Assembly (NCBI GenBank): GCA_002322035.1
Contig: DCNF01000043.1
Location: 1-11,966 of the forward strand
Direction: 5' to 3'
Length of the DNA: 11,966 bases
Origin: Geobacter sp. UBA1603
GTDB lineage: Bacteria; Desulfobacterota; Desulfuromonadia; Geobacterales; Pseudopelobacteraceae
The notes under the pieces were generated by a model, which was not told where the DNA came from, searched no databases, and was given only the letters and a program-made list of their open reading frames with translations. The translations under genes and the position numbers were made by a program. Below are positions 1-7,902 of this stretch, piece by piece. Position 1 is the first letter of the stretch. The number at the start of each line of letters is the position of its first letter.

Positions 1-149
1 CCGGAGAAAATCCTCTTCAGTACCGGCTCCACCAGGTAGGCAAACGCACCGTCCATTGCCCCAACAACTAAAGAGCAGAGAGCGGAAAACAGAAGTAAGC
101 CCCAATAAGGCTTCATGTAGTTGAGGGTGCGTTTTAAATTGTGATTCAT
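1..149 (-). CDS. msbA: Lipid A export ABC transporter/permease MsbA, N-terminal fragment
   Basis: Only the first 49 residues are present; the gene runs off the left edge. The protein starts MNHNLKRTLNYMKPYWG and continues into a hydrophobic first transmembrane helix and a segment ending near EPVLKRIFS. This matches the N-terminus of MsbA-type ABC exporters, where a basic stretch precedes TM1 and a short 'D..AYLVEPVL' loop follows. MsbA flips core-lipid A across the inner membrane using ATP. Its place as the last visible gene of a lipid A/core operon, 13 bases after the waaF stop, supports this over a generic multidrug exporter. The ATP-binding domain is outside the window, so the assignment rests on the N-terminus and on context. 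Confidence 0.8.
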   Translation of the reverse strand, partial: MNHNLKRTLNYMKPYWGLLLFSALCSLVVGAMDGAFAYLVEPVLKRIFS

Positions 150-162
150 AGTATGGGAGTCT

Positions 163-1212
163 CTATTGACAAGTTGCTGCTATCTGCTTCGCCGCCGCCA
201 CCACTTCATCGGCCGTCACGGCCGTCATACAGCGGTGATCCGTCGGGCATTCCCGCAGCTTGCAGGGTGCGCATTCTGTCTGTTTGCGGACAATGACAGC
301 CGTGTTACTCCGGGGTGATGTGGTGGCGTGGTCGGTCGGGCCGAAAACAGCCACCAGCGGAACTCCGAACGCCGCAGCAATATGCATCGGGCCGGAGTCG
401 TTGGTGATTAAAAAGTTGCAGCGCCTGATCAGCGCCATCAGGTGGCGGACAGTGGTTGTTCCTGCCAGATTGAGCCCCCGGCCGCCCAGATGGGTGGCAA
501 TCGCATCGGCCAATGGCCGTTCCGCCGGGCTTCCAAAAATGACCGGCCGGGCATTCCACATGTCGGCCAATTGCTGTGCGGCACCGGCAAACCGCTCTGG
601 ATACCAGCGTTTAGCCGCGCCAAAAGTAGCACCGGGGTTCAGCCCGAGGATGAAATCATCGTGGCCGATCCCATGCATAGCCAGCAGATCTGCGGCTGCC
701 CGGTCTTCTTCAGTTGTCGTCTGCAGCACGAGTCCACTGTTTTCACCTGATATCCCGAAATGACGCACAAGATTGCAGTAGTATTCAATCTCGTGGGGCA
801 GTGGCGGCAGTTCAACAGGTGAATAGCGCGAGGTTAACATGAACCCCCTGCCGTCGCTTTGTTTGCCGATCCGGACCGGAACCCTCGCCAGCCAGGGGAC
901 AAGGGCAGAATCAAAGGAGTTCGGCAGGATTATGGCCAGGTCGAAGTTCATCCTTCTGATTTCAGCGGCCAACCGGAGCCGTCCCCTTACCCCGCGGTGC
1001 CGCCCGGCACGATCGAACGTGACGACCCGATCGATATACGGGTGAGGAGAAAACAGCTCTGAAACCAGCGGATTGGCCAGAATCGTTATTTCCGCCCGGG
1101 GGAAGCGTGACCTGATCATTCCGATCGCTGGTGTGGTCATCACCGCATCGCCGATCCAGTTGACCGCCCTGATCAGTATCCGTGAGGGGTTACAGCCTTC
1201 GAGGACGGTCAC
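163..1212 (-). CDS. waaF: Lipopolysaccharide heptosyltransferase II (GT9 family)
   Basis: The 349-residue protein is the usual length for WaaF. It transfers the second L-glycero-D-manno-heptose from ADP-heptose onto the inner core at the cytoplasmic face of the inner membrane. GT9 landmarks are visible: an N-terminal NWIGDAVMTTPAI segment (about residues 18-30), NPGATFGAAKRWYPERF (192-208), and the donor-site motif TNDSGPMHIAAAFGVP (270-285) followed by FGPTDH. A C-terminal cysteine cluster (C314, C317, C322, C328; CAPCKLRECP) is typical of WaaF rather than WaaC. The start is GTG at 1212, overlapping the stop of the upstream Trm112-like gene in a GTGA, which implies coupled translation. About ten residues precede the conserved RILIRAVNW block. 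Confidence 0.93.
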   Translation of the reverse strand: MTVLEGCNPSRILIRAVNWIGDAVMTTPAIGMIRSRFPRAEITILANPLVSELFSPHPYIDRVVTFDRAGRHRGVRGRLRLAAEIRRMNFDLAIILPNSFDSALVPWLARVPVRIGKQSDGRGFMLTSRYSPVELPPLPHEIEYYCNLVRHFGISGENSGLVLQTTTEEDRAAADLLAMHGIGHDDFILGLNPGATFGAAKRWYPERFAGAAQQLADMWNARPVIFGSPAERPLADAIATHLGGRGLNLAGTTTVRHLMALIRRCNFLITNDSGPMHIAAAFGVPLVAVFGPTDHATTSPRSNTAVIVRKQTECAPCKLRECPTDHRCMTAVTADEVVAAAKQIAATCQ

Positions 1213-1397
1213 AAGCTCTGGTCTCCGTCCCCCTGCAGCGTTTCCGCCTCATCCAGAAGCATGACCGGGATTCCTTCCCGAACCGGATAACGGAGCCGGC
1301 ATGACGGGCAGACGAGTGAGGCAGCGTCATTGGTCTGGGTAACAGGGCCCTTGCAGGAAGGGCAGGCTAGCAGTGCCAGCAGTTCGGCAGCGATCAT
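1209..1397 (-). CDS. Trm112-family small zinc-ribbon protein (YcaR/UPF0434-like)
   Basis: This 62-residue protein has two CxxC knuckles (C12/C15 and C30/C33), with LLALLACPSCKGPV before them and YPVREGIPVMLLDEAE after. That is the Trm112/UPF0434 signature. Eukaryotic and archaeal Trm112 is a zinc-binding activator of methyltransferases; the bacterial version has no settled role. Bacterial members often sit beside lpxK and other lipopolysaccharide genes, as here, where it lies between lpxK and waaF. The ATG at 1397 has a GGAGA ribosome binding site about ten bases upstream, in the 45-base gap after lpxK. The family call is firm, but the function in lipopolysaccharide assembly is unknown. Confidence 0.88.
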   Translation of the reverse strand: MIAAELLALLACPSCKGPVTQTNDAASLVCPSCRLRYPVREGIPVMLLDEAETLQGDGDQSL

Positions 1398-1442
1398 GTG
1401 TTTCTGTCTCCGGGATTGTGAACGGAGATAATGCCATATTTG

Positions 1443-2522
1443 TCAACTTTTTTGAAGCAGATTGCGCAGATCATTGAAAAGCCTTTCGCCCCCATGAACG
1501 GTAAGGCGGAGCCTGGCAACCATGACCGTGCTGTCAAGCTTCCGCGGCATTGACCGCAGCTTGACCGCATCCTTCTCGGTGGTGACATAAAAATCTGCGT
1601 CTGCAGTAAGGAGATCTCCAATCAGGCGGTCATCGTACCGCACATGATCCGGCAGGGATGCTGTGTACACAAGACGTGCCCCGCAGCGCTGCAGGTCAGC
1701 GAAAAACCGTTCCGGGTCGGCAATTCCGGCAAACGCAGCCACCGATCTTCCCTGTAGCCGAGCGAGTTCGATCGGTCCGCCATCTCCGGCCAGCGGGACG
1801 AGATCACGCAGTTCGTGACCGGCAGACGCCCGGGGAATGTTTCCAAGATCGGGAACCGCAACATCCGCCGTCTCGCAGCGGGTATGTATGACCCAGTCGG
1901 CTCGATGACAGGCCGATCGAGGCTCTCTCAACGAGCCGGCCGGAAGACAGTGGCCGTTACCGAAGGGGGATGAGGCATCGAGCAGCAGGATATTCATGTC
2001 GCGGTGCAGCCGGATGTGCTGGTATCCGTCGTCCAACAGAAAAACATCAGGAGCAGAGCGTTCCATGGCACACATCCCTGCGGCATAACGGTCACTGCCA
2101 ATGAGTACCATAAGTCCGGGTATGGTCGAGGCCAGCAGATAGGGTTCATCGCCGCATTCACGGGGGCCGAGCAGGATATTCGTCCCGTCGGAAACCACGG
2201 CAACGGTCCCCTCCAGTGTCCCCCCGTAACCCCGGGACAGGACGCAGACCCGGTATCCCTCTGCAAGCAATCTTCCGGCGAGCCAGCCCGTTACCGGAGT
2301 TTTTCCGGTGCCACCGACGGTAATGTTGCCGATTGAGACAACCGGCCGGGGCAGATGTTTGACGGCGCAGAAACCCCGACGGTACAACACCGCCCGGCCG
2401 CGCTGAATCAGGCCGTAGCACAGGGAAAACGGCGTCAGGAGTGCCACGAGCATCCGGGCGACAATACGACGGTCGCTGCCGTTTGCCATGCGGCGCCAGT
2501 ATGTGGCCGGAACACCATTCAT
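1443..2522 (-). CDS. lpxK: Tetraacyldisaccharide 4'-kinase
   Basis: LpxK phosphorylates the 4' position of the tetraacyldisaccharide 1-phosphate to give lipid IVA, using ATP at the inner membrane. The 359-residue protein has a hydrophobic N-terminal anchor (about residues 22-40), the family Walker A GNITVGGTGKTP (65-76), and SRGYGG (96-101). It also has the characteristic LLDDGYQH (162-169) that follows the second nucleotide-binding strand, and a late TEKDAVKL motif. The ATG at 2522 overlaps the waaA stop in an ATGA. About 50 residues lead into the conserved LPRPVVSIGNI block, normal for the family. Its substrate is made by the LpxB encoded upstream in the same operon. Confidence 0.95.
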   Translation of the reverse strand: MNGVPATYWRRMANGSDRRIVARMLVALLTPFSLCYGLIQRGRAVLYRRGFCAVKHLPRPVVSIGNITVGGTGKTPVTGWLAGRLLAEGYRVCVLSRGYGGTLEGTVAVVSDGTNILLGPRECGDEPYLLASTIPGLMVLIGSDRYAAGMCAMERSAPDVFLLDDGYQHIRLHRDMNILLLDASSPFGNGHCLPAGSLREPRSACHRADWVIHTRCETADVAVPDLGNIPRASAGHELRDLVPLAGDGGPIELARLQGRSVAAFAGIADPERFFADLQRCGARLVYTASLPDHVRYDDRLIGDLLTADADFYVTTEKDAVKLRSMPRKLDSTVMVARLRLTVHGGERLFNDLRNLLQKS

Positions 2523-3805
2523 AGATAGCTGGTAACGACCTCCATGTGCCGTCTGGTTGCTCCTCCGCTGTCACGCAGCAGTTTCAGACCATTCTGTCCG
2601 AGAACGTTCCGCAGATCAGGACAGGTGATCATTTCCCGGCAGGCAGAGTGCAGGCCATCGGGGGAGTCAACCTGGATCCCGGCACCGTACTGCAGCACCA
2701 GTGCCGTGATCTCACGAAAGTTGGTCATGTGAGGGCCGAAAAGCGAGGGGACGCCGACCGAGGCAGGTTCGAGCAGATTATGGCCGCCGGTCGGGACGAG
2801 GCTCCCCCCCACAAAAATAAGGTCGGCCAGGGCATACAGCTTCATCAGTTCGCCAATGGTATCGACCAGCAGAACCTCTCCCGGGCTCTGGGGCTCCTGG
2901 TAGTCGCTACAACCGGAACGGCGGCGACTGTTGAACCCGTCGTGCCGAAGCTGCATTTCAACCTCACCGCCACGTTCCGGATGACGGGGCACCAGCACGA
3001 GGAACAGGGAAAATCCTTCCTTGAGCAGTGCACGGTAGACCGGGACAATCTGCTCTTCCTCGCCGGGGTGGGTACTTCCGGCAACAAGCACACAGCAATC
3101 CTCGGGCACTCCGTACTGGCGCCGCAAGGCCAGCCGTTCTTCCGGTTCAATCAGGCGGCTGGGAATATCATATTTGAGGTTGCCGGCGGTTATGGTGCGC
3201 TCAAGCGCTGCCCCGATCGCCGTAATCCGCTGCCGATCCGTCTCCGTTTGCATACAGAGGGCCGCAAAATACTGCAGGGCCTGCCTGAAGAACCAGGAAA
3301 AACGGAGATAGCGGGGGAACGACCGGTCGGAAATTCTGCCGTTGGCAAGCAGCACCGGTATGCCGCGAAGGGCGGCCTGACGGGTGAAATTCGGCCAGAT
3401 CTCGGTTTCCATGATGATGATCAGCCGGGGGCGGATTGTATCCAGCGCGCGGCTGACTGCCGGCAGGAAATCGAACGGGAAGTAGAAGCAGAGATCCTGT
3501 TCGGCATACCCCTCGGCGAGACTGCGGCCGGTCTCGGTGGTGCAGGAAAAGGCGATGGCGTGGTCCGGATAATGGCTGCGCAATGCCTTCAGGAGTGGGC
3601 GGGCGGCGATTGTTTCGCCAACGGAGACGGCGTGGAGCCAGATAACCGGACGGTCGCCTTTCCGGAGCCGGTGAACTGCGGGAATGAAGCCGAAACGCTC
3701 GCCAAAGGCCGCTTTGCGGCCACGGCTGGCTGACCGGTAGAAATGGTAGATACAGACCGGAATCAGCAGAAACAGCGACAGTATGTTGTAACAGAAAAAA
3801 AACAT
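2519..3805 (-). CDS. waaA: 3-deoxy-D-manno-octulosonic acid (Kdo) transferase
   Basis: WaaA (KdtA) attaches Kdo to lipid IVA from CMP-Kdo at the cytoplasmic face of the inner membrane. A single N-terminal membrane anchor (MFFFCYNILSLFLLIPV) is followed by FGERFGF and the HAVSVGET motif that carries the catalytic glutamate. Next come METEIWPN, TGSTHPGEEE-like (AGSTHPGEEEQ), VPRHPER, and the donor-site FVGGSLVPTGGHNLLEPA. I chose the ATG at 3805 (428 residues) because it places the anchor at the very N-terminus and the glutamate at residue 64, as in characterised enzymes. It also begins just after the PAP2 stop at 3810. Alternative starts are TTG at 3838 and ATG at 3835. None has a strong ribosome binding site, so the start is uncertain. 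Confidence 0.94.
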   Translation of the reverse strand: MFFFCYNILSLFLLIPVCIYHFYRSASRGRKAAFGERFGFIPAVHRLRKGDRPVIWLHAVSVGETIAARPLLKALRSHYPDHAIAFSCTTETGRSLAEGYAEQDLCFYFPFDFLPAVSRALDTIRPRLIIIMETEIWPNFTRQAALRGIPVLLANGRISDRSFPRYLRFSWFFRQALQYFAALCMQTETDRQRITAIGAALERTITAGNLKYDIPSRLIEPEERLALRRQYGVPEDCCVLVAGSTHPGEEEQIVPVYRALLKEGFSLFLVLVPRHPERGGEVEMQLRHDGFNSRRRSGCSDYQEPQSPGEVLLVDTIGELMKLYALADLIFVGGSLVPTGGHNLLEPASVGVPSLFGPHMTNFREITALVLQYGAGIQVDSPDGLHSACREMITCPDLRNVLGQNGLKLLRDSGGATRRHMEVVTSYL

Positions 3806-3809
3806 GCAC

Positions 3810-4502
3810 TTAGTGTGGATGGGGCTGATCGCCATCAACTGAATCAGGAAGGATCAGGCCTGACAGCAGCAGCGCAGTGAGCTGGACGAGCCCCCAGGCC
3901 CAGAGGCAGTCGGAAAGAAAATGCCCCCCCTGGGTGATACGGGCCACGGACATCAGGATGCCGAACACCAGCCCGCCGGTCAACCAGGCCAGGGCCCGGC
4001 GCCTGTTCGAGCGGCGATACACAAAATAGGGCGCTGACAGATAGAAGGCCGCCGAGGCATGGCCGGAGGGGAATGACCGTCCCTTCCCGGAAATCCCCTT
4101 CTGCCAGGGATGCAGGAATTGCTTTGTACCGCCGAACTCGACAACTTCACGTGGCCGCGGACGACCCCAGTGCTGTTTGAAAACAGAGTTTACCAGAATA
4201 CCCGGCCCGATAACCAGGAGAACAACCAGAAAAAGGCCCCGGCGCTTCCATGAAGCCCATGCCGGCTTGAAACAGCCGTACAGTGCCAGAGCAAGGGAGC
4301 AGCCGCCCAGTATGAATGATGGCACACGGTCGATCTTGTAAAAAAACTGCCAGAAGGGCAGGTCTCCGACCGGCCACGTTCCGGCTACAGGAAAATATGC
4401 CGTGAGCGCCCGGTCCAGGTTGGTCACTGTGATCAGCCAGGTCGCGATTGCAAGAAACAGAAGTGTTAAACCGGTCTCACGCAATAGAGATGAATGTTTC
4501 AT
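3810..4502 (-). CDS. PAP2-superfamily membrane phosphatase, possible lipid A phosphatase
   Basis: The protein has 230 residues from the ATG at 4502, which overlaps the acyltransferase stop in an ATGA; this overlap decides the start. The three PAP2 signature motifs are complete: K109-x6-R116-P117 (KQHWGRPRP), SFPSGH at 143-148, and R188-x5-H194-x3-D198 (ARITQGGHFLSD). Roughly five or six hydrophobic helices surround them, so the active site faces the periplasm. Family members include LpxE and LpxF, which remove lipid A 1- or 4'-phosphates, as well as undecaprenyl pyrophosphate and phosphatidylglycerophosphate phosphatases. Placement inside a lipid A operon between the acyltransferase and waaA favours a lipid A or related lipid substrate. 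That substrate is inference only. Confidence 0.88.
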   Translation of the reverse strand: MKHSSLLRETGLTLLFLAIATWLITVTNLDRALTAYFPVAGTWPVGDLPFWQFFYKIDRVPSFILGGCSLALALYGCFKPAWASWKRRGLFLVVLLVIGPGILVNSVFKQHWGRPRPREVVEFGGTKQFLHPWQKGISGKGRSFPSGHASAAFYLSAPYFVYRRSNRRRALAWLTGGLVFGILMSVARITQGGHFLSDCLWAWGLVQLTALLLSGLILPDSVDGDQPHPH

Positions 4503-5416
4503 AGGGCACGTTCTCCCGCGCGCTTCCAGCGCCTGTGTACCCAGTACCATTGGGTTGGGTTGGCAATCACATAGTTCTCGACATAGCGTGACAGCGCCTG
4601 GGTTTCCCGTACGATCCCCTCATTGCTCATATCTCCGCTGAAACGGTGTTCCGGATAGAAGGTGATGATCTGCCGCATCCCTTCCCGATGGATGAAGGTC
4701 GGGATGAGCGGAGACCCGCTCTTCTGGGCGATGATGACCGGAGCTTTGGAAGCCCAGGCTTTACGACCCATAACATCAATCAGCACCCCCTCTTCAGCGA
4801 AAACCGCCTGGTCGGCAAGAATACCGATCAGCTCCGCTCGCTTCAGGGCGGCCAGCATCCCTTTCAGGGCTCCCTGCTTGTATATGACCCGGCTTTTGTA
4901 ACGGATGCGCATTTTCTCCACCATTCGGTTGAGATAGGGATTGTTCTGGCGCCGGGCAAGTGCCGTCATCCCCTCACCGAAGATGCTGCTGAAGGCCAAT
5001 GCCAGCAGTTCCCAATTGCCGCAATGGCCGGTCAGAAAAATCAGGCCGGTTCCCTTCGCTCTGGCCGCCAGATAATGTTCACGTCCGCGCACTTCGATGG
5101 AAGCGATCAGCGCATCGCCCCGCCCATGGTAGAGCCGGCAGGTCTCGGCCAAGGAGCGGCCAATATTGCGAAACACCTGGCGAGCAATCTCTTCCGGATC
5201 GGTGGTGTGGTAGTGCCAGTGCGGCGATGCGGTCATGAACGGCAGAGCCTGGCGGATATTGTCCACGGCGATGTGCCAGCGGCTCCGCAGAACCAGGCCG
5301 ATCCCCCGCCCGACCAGCTGGCCGAGCCGGTCGGCAGCTGGTGCTGGCAGGTAGGCAAACAGCCAGGTGAAGCTGTAGAAGACAGCGGCCTGCAGCAGCC
5401 AGCCGATTTTTTTCAT
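4499..5416 (-). CDS. lpxL: LpxL/HtrB-family Kdo-lipid A acyltransferase
   Basis: The 305-residue protein matches the usual length of late lipid A acyltransferases, which add secondary acyl chains to Kdo2-lipid IVA from acyl-ACP. An N-terminal membrane anchor (about residues 5-25) is followed by the catalytic HX4E motif HCGNWE (H131, E136), preceded by GLIFLTG. Further family features are ARRQNNPYLNRM, an ILADQA segment after the conserved KRAELIG, and a C-terminal NPTQWYWVHRRWK, which is very typical of LpxL/LpxM. It overlaps lpxB by ATGA upstream and the PAP2 gene by ATGA downstream. Only one such acyltransferase is visible here. Whether it behaves as LpxL, LpxM or a hybrid cannot be told from sequence alone. 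Confidence 0.9.
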   Translation of the reverse strand: MKKIGWLLQAAVFYSFTWLFAYLPAPAADRLGQLVGRGIGLVLRSRWHIAVDNIRQALPFMTASPHWHYHTTDPEEIARQVFRNIGRSLAETCRLYHGRGDALIASIEVRGREHYLAARAKGTGLIFLTGHCGNWELLALAFSSIFGEGMTALARRQNNPYLNRMVEKMRIRYKSRVIYKQGALKGMLAALKRAELIGILADQAVFAEEGVLIDVMGRKAWASKAPVIIAQKSGSPLIPTFIHREGMRQIITFYPEHRFSGDMSNEGIVRETQALSRYVENYVIANPTQWYWVHRRWKRAGERAL

Positions 5417-6561
5417 GGGACGCCGCCGATCAGGCTCGGGATGAGCGCAGCCACATTGGCCGAAGCGCCCCCCTTACCCAGTTTTTGCCGCACCGTTGCC
5501 AGTTTGCCGCGAATCCCGGCGTCATAGGCTGGATCATCAAGGATGCGGCTGATCTCGGCGCTGATCGCCTCCGGGTTGGCATCGTCCTGGATCAGTTCAC
5601 GCACCGCCGGCTCACCGGCAACAATGTTGCACAGGCCGATGGCGTCGACCTTCACCAGCCGCTTTGCCAGCTGGTAGGTGAGCGGGGCCAGCTTATAGAC
5701 AATGACCATCGGCGTACCGACCAGGGCGATCTCGAGGGTTACCGTGCCGGAAACGGCGATGACAGCGTCACAGGCACGCATGACCATATGGATGGCATCG
5801 CGGGTGACGACCGGCCGGATGCCGGCGGCGGTCAGCTGCGGCGTGATATCGGCTTCCGTCAGGGTCGAGGCCAGCGGGAGGATAAACTGGACACCGGCAT
5901 AGCGCTCCTGCAGGAGCGCTGCGGCACGGCAGATGGTTGGAAGCAGTTTGTCGATCTCGTTGCGCCGGCTGCCGGGGAACAGGCCGATGACCTTCCGTTC
6001 CGGGTCGAGTCCCAGTTCAGCAGCCGCCTCATGACGCGAAGCGCGGACCTGCACCATGTCGAGCATCGGATGTCCGACAAATGTGACCGGTATCCCGGCT
6101 TTTTCGTAAAAGGGGGCTTCAAAGGGGAGGATCACCGCCATGTGGTCGACCAGCCGGGCGATCTTCTTCACCCGCCCCTGACGCCAGGCCCAGATCTGCG
6201 GACTGATATAGTAGAGAACCTTTACTCCGGCACGTTTGGCGACCTTCGCTAGTCGCAGGTTGAATCCCGGATAGTCGATCAGGATCAGAAGAGCCGGAGG
6301 CTCGGTCAGGAGGATTTTTTTCAGCCGGCTAAACGCGGCGGCGATGACATCAAAATGCTTGAGCACCTCCACCACACCGACCACCGCCATGGCAGCCGAG
6401 TCCACCAGCGTATCCACGCCGGATTCGCGCATCCTGGCGCCGCCGATGCCGAAAAAAACCAAGCCCGGATCGGTGCTCTGCGCAGCCCGGACCAGATCAG
6501 CGCCGTAGATGTCGCCGGAGGCCTCTCCGGCAACGATCATTATTTTCTGCGATGGTGTCAT
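5413..6561 (-). CDS. lpxB: Lipid-A-disaccharide synthase
   Basis: LpxB (GT19) condenses UDP-2,3-diacylglucosamine with lipid X to form the disaccharide that LpxK then phosphorylates. From the ATG at 6561 the protein is 382 residues, the classical LpxB length. Family blocks appear in order: IMIVAGEASGDIYGADL (residues 7-23), FFGIGGARM, LIDYPGFNLRLAK (94-106), YYISPQIWAWRQGR (117-130), FVGHPML (161-167) and LFPGSRRNEI (194-203). A TTG at 6597 would extend it by 12 residues, but family length argues against that start. It overlaps the acyltransferase by ATGA. It starts 52 bases after the MacA-type stop, the largest gap inside the operon, so a secondary promoter there is possible though none is obvious. 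Confidence 0.95.
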   Translation of the reverse strand: MTPSQKIMIVAGEASGDIYGADLVRAAQSTDPGLVFFGIGGARMRESGVDTLVDSAAMAVVGVVEVLKHFDVIAAAFSRLKKILLTEPPALLILIDYPGFNLRLAKVAKRAGVKVLYYISPQIWAWRQGRVKKIARLVDHMAVILPFEAPFYEKAGIPVTFVGHPMLDMVQVRASRHEAAAELGLDPERKVIGLFPGSRRNEIDKLLPTICRAAALLQERYAGVQFILPLASTLTEADITPQLTAAGIRPVVTRDAIHMVMRACDAVIAVSGTVTLEIALVGTPMVIVYKLAPLTYQLAKRLVKVDAIGLCNIVAGEPAVRELIQDDANPEAISAEISRILDDPAYDAGIRGKLATVRQKLGKGGASANVAALIPSLIGGVP

Positions 6562-6613
6562 CGTCCGGTCATGTTCCAATCTGGCAACTCGTGTCAATCA
6601 AATACACCATGAA

Positions 6614-7858
6614 TCAAAACGGCCGGCCCATCGGCGATGCGCTGGGCTTCTTCTTGCCGCTGTCGCCGCCACTCTGCTCGGTGATGACCTCGTCACCTTC
6701 CTTCACAGCGCCCTCTGCCAGTTCATAGGCACTGCTATTGGCAATACCGGTCTTGACCGGTACGGCAACCGGCTTGCCCTCCTTGAGTATGTATACCTGC
6801 TGTCCGCCACCCTTGCGGCCGCCTGGTTTTCCTCCGTCTCGCTGTCCGCCCCCCTGCGGAGCCCCAGACGGACGTTTTTCCCCCGAGGCGGCAGCCTTAT
6901 CCTTGTCGCCCCCCCTCGGCTTGAAGCGCATGGCTGCCGGAGGGATTTTGAGTACGTCATCCTTGCGGGCCACCTCGACCGACACGTTGGCGGTCATGCC
7001 CGGCTTGAGCTTCAGTTCACTGTTGTCAACGTTGACCACGACAACGTAGGTGACCACGTTCTGGGTGATCACCGGGGCGCTGCGGATCTGAACCACGTTT
7101 CCCCTGAAGGTCTGCTCCGGGTAGGAATCGACCGTGAACGTCGCCTTCTGCCCCATCATGATCCGGCTGATATCGGCCTCATCGACACTGACCTCGATCT
7201 GCATCTTGGTCAGATCCTGGGCGATGGTAAAAAGGGTCGGCGTCTGGAAGGAGGCGGCAACCGTCTGTCCCACGTCGACCGCACGGGAAATGACAACCCC
7301 GTCAACCGGCGAGCGGATCACCGAGTAGCGCAGGTTTGTCTTGGCCTGCATCAGGCTCCCTCTGGTCTGGGCAACACTCCCTTCGGCCGCCCTGACCGCC
7401 GCCTTGGCCGACTGGAAAGCTGTTTCGGCGATATCATAATCACCCTGGGAGATGATACCATCGGCCAGTAATTTTCTGTTCCGGGCAGAGGTGCGCTCGG
7501 CATCGGCAAGGGTCACTTTGGCCTTCTGCAGGTTTGCCTCGGCATTCAGCACATTCCCCTGGGCCTGTTCCACCGTTGCATTGAAGAGAGAAGGGTCGAT
7601 CTCGGCGATGGCCTGCCCTTTCTTCACCCGCGAGTTGTAATCGACGAAGAGCTTCTGGATGGTGCCAGAAACCTGGGTGCCAACCAGCACGGTGGTAACC
7701 GCTGACAGATTGCCGGTGGCGGCGACCGTGGCCACGATGGTGCCCCGCTCGACCTTGGCGGTTTTATAGGTTATCTCGGGTGTACGCTTATGGAACAGAA
7801 ACGCGGCGGCGGCTCCGGCCAGAATCAGCAGTGAGAAGACGATGGCTAGTTTTTTCAT
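6614..7858 (-). CDS. MacA-type periplasmic adaptor (membrane fusion) protein
   Basis: This 414-residue protein is organised like an HlyD/MacA adaptor. It has an N-terminal signal-anchor helix (residues 3-22), then a half lipoyl domain (about 55-90), a long alanine/glutamine-rich alpha-helical hairpin (about 92-172), and the second lipoyl half with RSPVDGVVISRAVDVGQTV (182-200). A beta-barrel domain follows, ending near LKPGMTANVSVEV. Such adaptors bridge an inner-membrane pump, either a MacB ABC transporter or an RND transporter, to an outer-membrane TolC-like channel. Residues about 313-353 are an unusual Gly/Lys-rich spacer inside the membrane-proximal region. No pump or TolC gene is adjacent; the next gene is lpxB. 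It is preceded by a 12-bp inverted repeat and an attenuator-like leader. Confidence 0.88.
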   Translation of the reverse strand: MKKLAIVFSLLILAGAAAAFLFHKRTPEITYKTAKVERGTIVATVAATGNLSAVTTVLVGTQVSGTIQKLFVDYNSRVKKGQAIAEIDPSLFNATVEQAQGNVLNAEANLQKAKVTLADAERTSARNRKLLADGIISQGDYDIAETAFQSAKAAVRAAEGSVAQTRGSLMQAKTNLRYSVIRSPVDGVVISRAVDVGQTVAASFQTPTLFTIAQDLTKMQIEVSVDEADISRIMMGQKATFTVDSYPEQTFRGNVVQIRSAPVITQNVVTYVVVVNVDNSELKLKPGMTANVSVEVARKDDVLKIPPAAMRFKPRGGDKDKAAASGEKRPSGAPQGGGQRDGGKPGGRKGGGQQVYILKEGKPVAVPVKTGIANSSAYELAEGAVKEGDEVITEQSGGDSGKKKPSASPMGRPF

Positions 7859-7902
7859 GGGATGCTCACGATCACGTGTATCTGCCTGTCAATGTGAATC
7901 TC

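Noticed and set aside
2546..3733. A 395-codon open frame on the plus strand, antisense to waaA
   Set aside because: The waaA frame on the other strand carries all the expected family motifs. The antisense protein has no recognisable domain, no good ribosome binding site, and the composition expected of a frame shadowing a GC-rich gene.
6562..6597. Upstream TTG start for lpxB
   Set aside because: It adds 12 residues before the conserved N-terminal IMIVAGEASGD block; the ATG at 6561 gives 382 residues, the classical length.
6509..7471. A 320-codon plus-strand open frame opposite the MacA-type gene, and a similar 293-codon frame opposite the acyltransferase (4646-5527)
   Set aside because: Both mirror well-supported genes on the minus strand and have no domains or initiation signals; high third-position GC makes long antisense frames common.
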